Source: Steroidobacteraceae bacterium (GTDB taxonomy: Bacteria; Pseudomonadota; Gammaproteobacteria; Steroidobacterales; Steroidobacteraceae). Taken from it: a stretch of DNA of 34,999 bases. The position numbers and the translations under genes are program-made. Of the stretch, positions 29,402 to 34,999 are shown in pieces (the stretch's first letter is position 1; every line of letters begins with the position of its first letter). The notes beneath the pieces are model-generated. The model did no database searches and was not told where the DNA came from. It was given only the letters and a program-made list of their open reading frames with translations. Where the stretch lies: contig JAJTCR010000001.1 of assembly GCA_021325695.1 (NCBI GenBank), positions 1 through 34,999 on the forward strand. The letters run 5' to 3'.

Positions 29402-30316
29402 ATGGAGTCGTCCTTTCACCAGCTCGTGGAATCGCTGCGCGCCAGCGCCGAGCCGTCGCGGCTGCGCCTGCTGGCGACCCTGGCCAGGGGCGAGTTCTCG
29501 GTGACGGAACTCACGCAGGTCCTCGGGCAAAGCCAGCCCCGCGTTTCGCGGCACCTGAAGCTGCTGTGCGACGCAGGGCTGCTCGAGAAATTCCGCGAGC
29601 AGCACTGGATCTATTACCGCGTGCCGGCCGACGTGGCGGCGCGTGCGCTGGTCGAGACATTGCTCGACCGCATCGACCCGGCCGACCCGACGCTCGAGGC
29701 CGATCGCGCCCGCGTCGAGACGGTGCTCGAGGATCGACACGGCATCGCCGGCGATCCCGACGGTCGCGGGGCGGACGCGCCCGATCCGGTCGAACTGGCC
29801 GCGGCCCTCGGTGGGGAACTCGGCGACCGCGGGCGCGCGGCGCTGTTCTATTTCGGCCGTTCGCCCGGCGCGGTGCTGCAGGCGATCGCGTCCCGGGCGC
29901 GTCGAGTCGTCGGCATGCACGGCTCGCGACACGAGGTGCAGCGGGCACGTGCGTTGCTGCACGCACGGGGCTTGAGTCACTGCGCGCTGCAGCAAGGCGA
30001 CTTGCGGAACGTGCCGCACCCGTCGGCCGACTTCGACACCGTCGTGCTCGATCGTGCGCTGGCCGAACAGGCCCGGCCTGTCGACGCCCTGCGCGAGGCC
30101 GCGCGCCTGCTCAACGACGGCGGCGAGGTGATCGTGGCAGAGGACTACGACGCACTGGTCGAGCGCGCCGAGGGCGCGAACCCGCTCGCGACCCTGAAAG
30201 CATGGCTCGCACAAGCGGGACTGGTCTGCGGGCGCCTGCATCCCGTCGACCTCGACGGCCGACACATCGTCCTGGCCGTCGCGCAAGCCGGCGGCCTGGT
30301 CGCCGTCGCGGCCTGA
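29402..30316 (+). CDS. ArsR-family regulator with C-terminal methyltransferase-like domain (SahR-like)
   Basis: The 304-residue protein joins an ArsR winged-helix domain (about 1-95, recognition segment QSQPRVSRHLKLL around 43-55) to a Rossmann methyltransferase-like domain (about 145-300). The SAM-binding loop is degraded: where active relatives have an acidic residue and a G-x-G-x-G loop, this has ALFYFGRSPGAV, and the acidic residue after strand 2 is replaced in VVGMHGS. It is therefore more likely a sensor than an enzyme. The metal-binding cysteines of arsenic-type ArsR are absent. It precedes metF by 27 bp and has a palindromic operator at its promoter. It probably represses the methionine-cycle operon in response to S-adenosylhomocysteine or a relative; this is inference. 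The ATG at 29402 is preferred; earlier in-frame codons would lie in the operator. Confidence 0.88.
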   Translation: MESSFHQLVESLRASAEPSRLRLLATLARGEFSVTELTQVLGQSQPRVSRHLKLLCDAGLLEKFREQHWIYYRVPADVAARALVETLLDRIDPADPTLEADRARVETVLEDRHGIAGDPDGRGADAPDPVELAAALGGELGDRGRAALFYFGRSPGAVLQAIASRARRVVGMHGSRHEVQRARALLHARGLSHCALQQGDLRNVPHPSADFDTVVLDRALAEQARPVDALREAARLLNDGGEVIVAEDYDALVERAEGANPLATLKAWLAQAGLVCGRLHPVDLDGRHIVLAVAQAGGLVAVAA

Positions 30317-30343
30317 ACCGACGTCCCTGGAGGGAACACCACC

Positions 30344-31269
30344 ATGACCTCCGCCGGCGCTGCCGCCCCATACTCGACTGCGACCACGACCGAGGCGCCC
30401 GTCCGTGTGTCGTTCGAATTCTTTCCGCCCAACGACGACGCAATGGAACAGACGCTCTGGGCATCCCTCCAGCGGCTGGCGCCGCTGTCACCGCATTTCG
30501 TCTCGGTCACCTACGGCGCAGATGGCTCGACGCGCGAGCGCACGCACAACGTCGTCACGCGCATCCTGCGCGAGACGGCGCTCACGCCCGCGCCGCACCT
30601 GACCTGTGTCGGCGCCCCGCGAGGAGAGGTGCTGGACGTCGCCCGCTCGTACTGGGACGCGGGCGTCCGCCACGTCGTCGCGCTGCGCGGCGATCCGCCC
30701 GCGGGGCAGGCCGGTTACGTACCACACCCCGACGGCTTCGCGTATGCGGTCGACCTCGTGCGCGGCCTTCGTTCGGTCGGCGACTTCGACATCTCCGTGG
30801 CGGCCTACCCGGAAACGCATCCGGAGGCGCCGAGTGCGCAATTCGATCTCGACAACCTGCGCTCGAAAGTCGACGCCGGGGCGACGCGGGCGATCACCCA
30901 GTTCTTTTTCGACACGGATCTTTTCCTGCGCTTCCGCGACCGGTGCGCGGCCGCCGGCATTCGCGCAGGCATCGTGCCGGGCATCCTCCCCATCACGCGC
31001 TTTCCGCACATGCTCAAGTTCGCGCGACGTTGCGGCACTGCGGTCCCCGACTGGCTCGTGCGACGCTTCGACGGGCTCGAGGACGATGCCGAGACACGCC
31101 GCATGATCGCGGCGAGCTTCGCGATCGAGCAGGTACGCCGCCTGCAGGAGCACGGCGTGCAGGATTTCCACTTCTACACGCTCAACCGCTCGGAGTTGAC
31201 CGTCGCGATCTGCCACGCGCTCGGCGTGCGCGCGCCGTCGAACGTCGCGTCCCGCGCGACGGTGGAGGC

Positions 31270-31273
<4 letters not shown>
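30344..31273 (+). CDS. metF: 5,10-methylenetetrahydrofolate reductase
   Basis: MetF reduces methylene-THF to 5-methyl-THF with FAD and NADH, giving the methyl donor used by MetH. The 309-residue TIM-barrel protein has the catalytic Glu25 in VSFEFFPPN, Asp117 in VVALRGDPP that tunes the flavin, and the ITQFFFDTD and GIVPGILPIT segments. An N-terminal stretch of about 20 small residues precedes the domain. GGAGGG lies about 8 bp before the ATG. metH begins within its stop as ATGA, so the two consecutive enzymes are coupled. Confidence 0.97.
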
Positions 31274-34980
<3,707 letters not shown>

Positions 34981-34999
34981 GCGCTCATTTGCCGGCCAG

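Noticed and set aside
29257..31269. In-frame upstream extension of metH through metF and the regulator
   Set aside because: The open frame lacks domain content. The homocysteine domain begins just after the ATG at 31270, which overlaps the metF stop in the usual way.
34985..34999. A possible minus-strand gene end (LAGK then stop) at the right edge
   Set aside because: Only four codons are visible, so nothing supports a real gene.

Overview
The window is about two-thirds G+C by eye and reads as a housekeeping stretch of a gammaproteobacterial chromosome. Several gene orders point that way: lptD-surA-pdxA-rsmA-apaG-apaH, amgK-murU divergent from lptD, mreBCD-mrdA-rodA-mltB-dacC divergent from gatCAB, and lipA/lipB beside a ybeD-type gene. 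The GC level, many GTG starts and the kynurenine-type 3-hydroxyanthranilate dioxygenase suggest a Xanthomonadales/Nevskiales/Steroidobacter-like lineage, but that placement is inference. I see no rRNA, tRNA, CRISPR array, prophage, transposase or antibiotic-type gene cluster.

Layout. (1) 1-645, minus: 3-hydroxyanthranilate dioxygenase followed by the start of a cyclase/formamidase-like gene, a fragment of tryptophan/kynurenine catabolism. (2) 669-1337, plus: an unrecognised secreted protein. (3) 1344-8561, minus: lptD-surA-pdxA-rsmA, then a universal stress protein with its own promoter, then apaG-apaH; these cover outer-membrane assembly, vitamin B6, rRNA methylation and Ap4A hydrolysis. (4) 8638-10436, plus: amgK-murU, cell-wall sugar salvage. 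(5) 10437-10641: a palindromic intergenic repeat. (6) 10642-12421, plus: lipA-lipB, lipoate synthesis, whose end overlaps the convergent ybeD-like gene. (7) 12376-21549, minus: an unbroken run mreB-mreC-mreD-mrdA-rodA-mltB-dacC-dat-ybeD for rod shape and peptidoglycan. (8) 21688-27703, plus: gatC-gatA-gatB, class I fumarase and hslO, with a heptamer-repeat element between gatA and gatB and a partial inverted copy after gatB. (9) 27728-29303, minus: a membrane-anchored YheO/PAS-type protein and a CPBP-family membrane protease. (10) 29402-34980, plus: an ArsR-methyltransferase regulator, metF and metH, a methionine-cycle operon with a clear palindromic operator over its promoter.

Most genes sit in tightly coupled operons with 4-bp GTGA or ATGA overlaps. 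The non-routine features are an SahR-like autoregulated methionine operon with a degenerate methyltransferase sensor domain, a YheO-type PAS domain attached to a membrane helix in place of its usual DNA-binding domain, a PBP5/6-type carboxypeptidase with a lipoprotein signal, and two kinds of intergenic repeat. I found no convincing wholly new multi-gene system.
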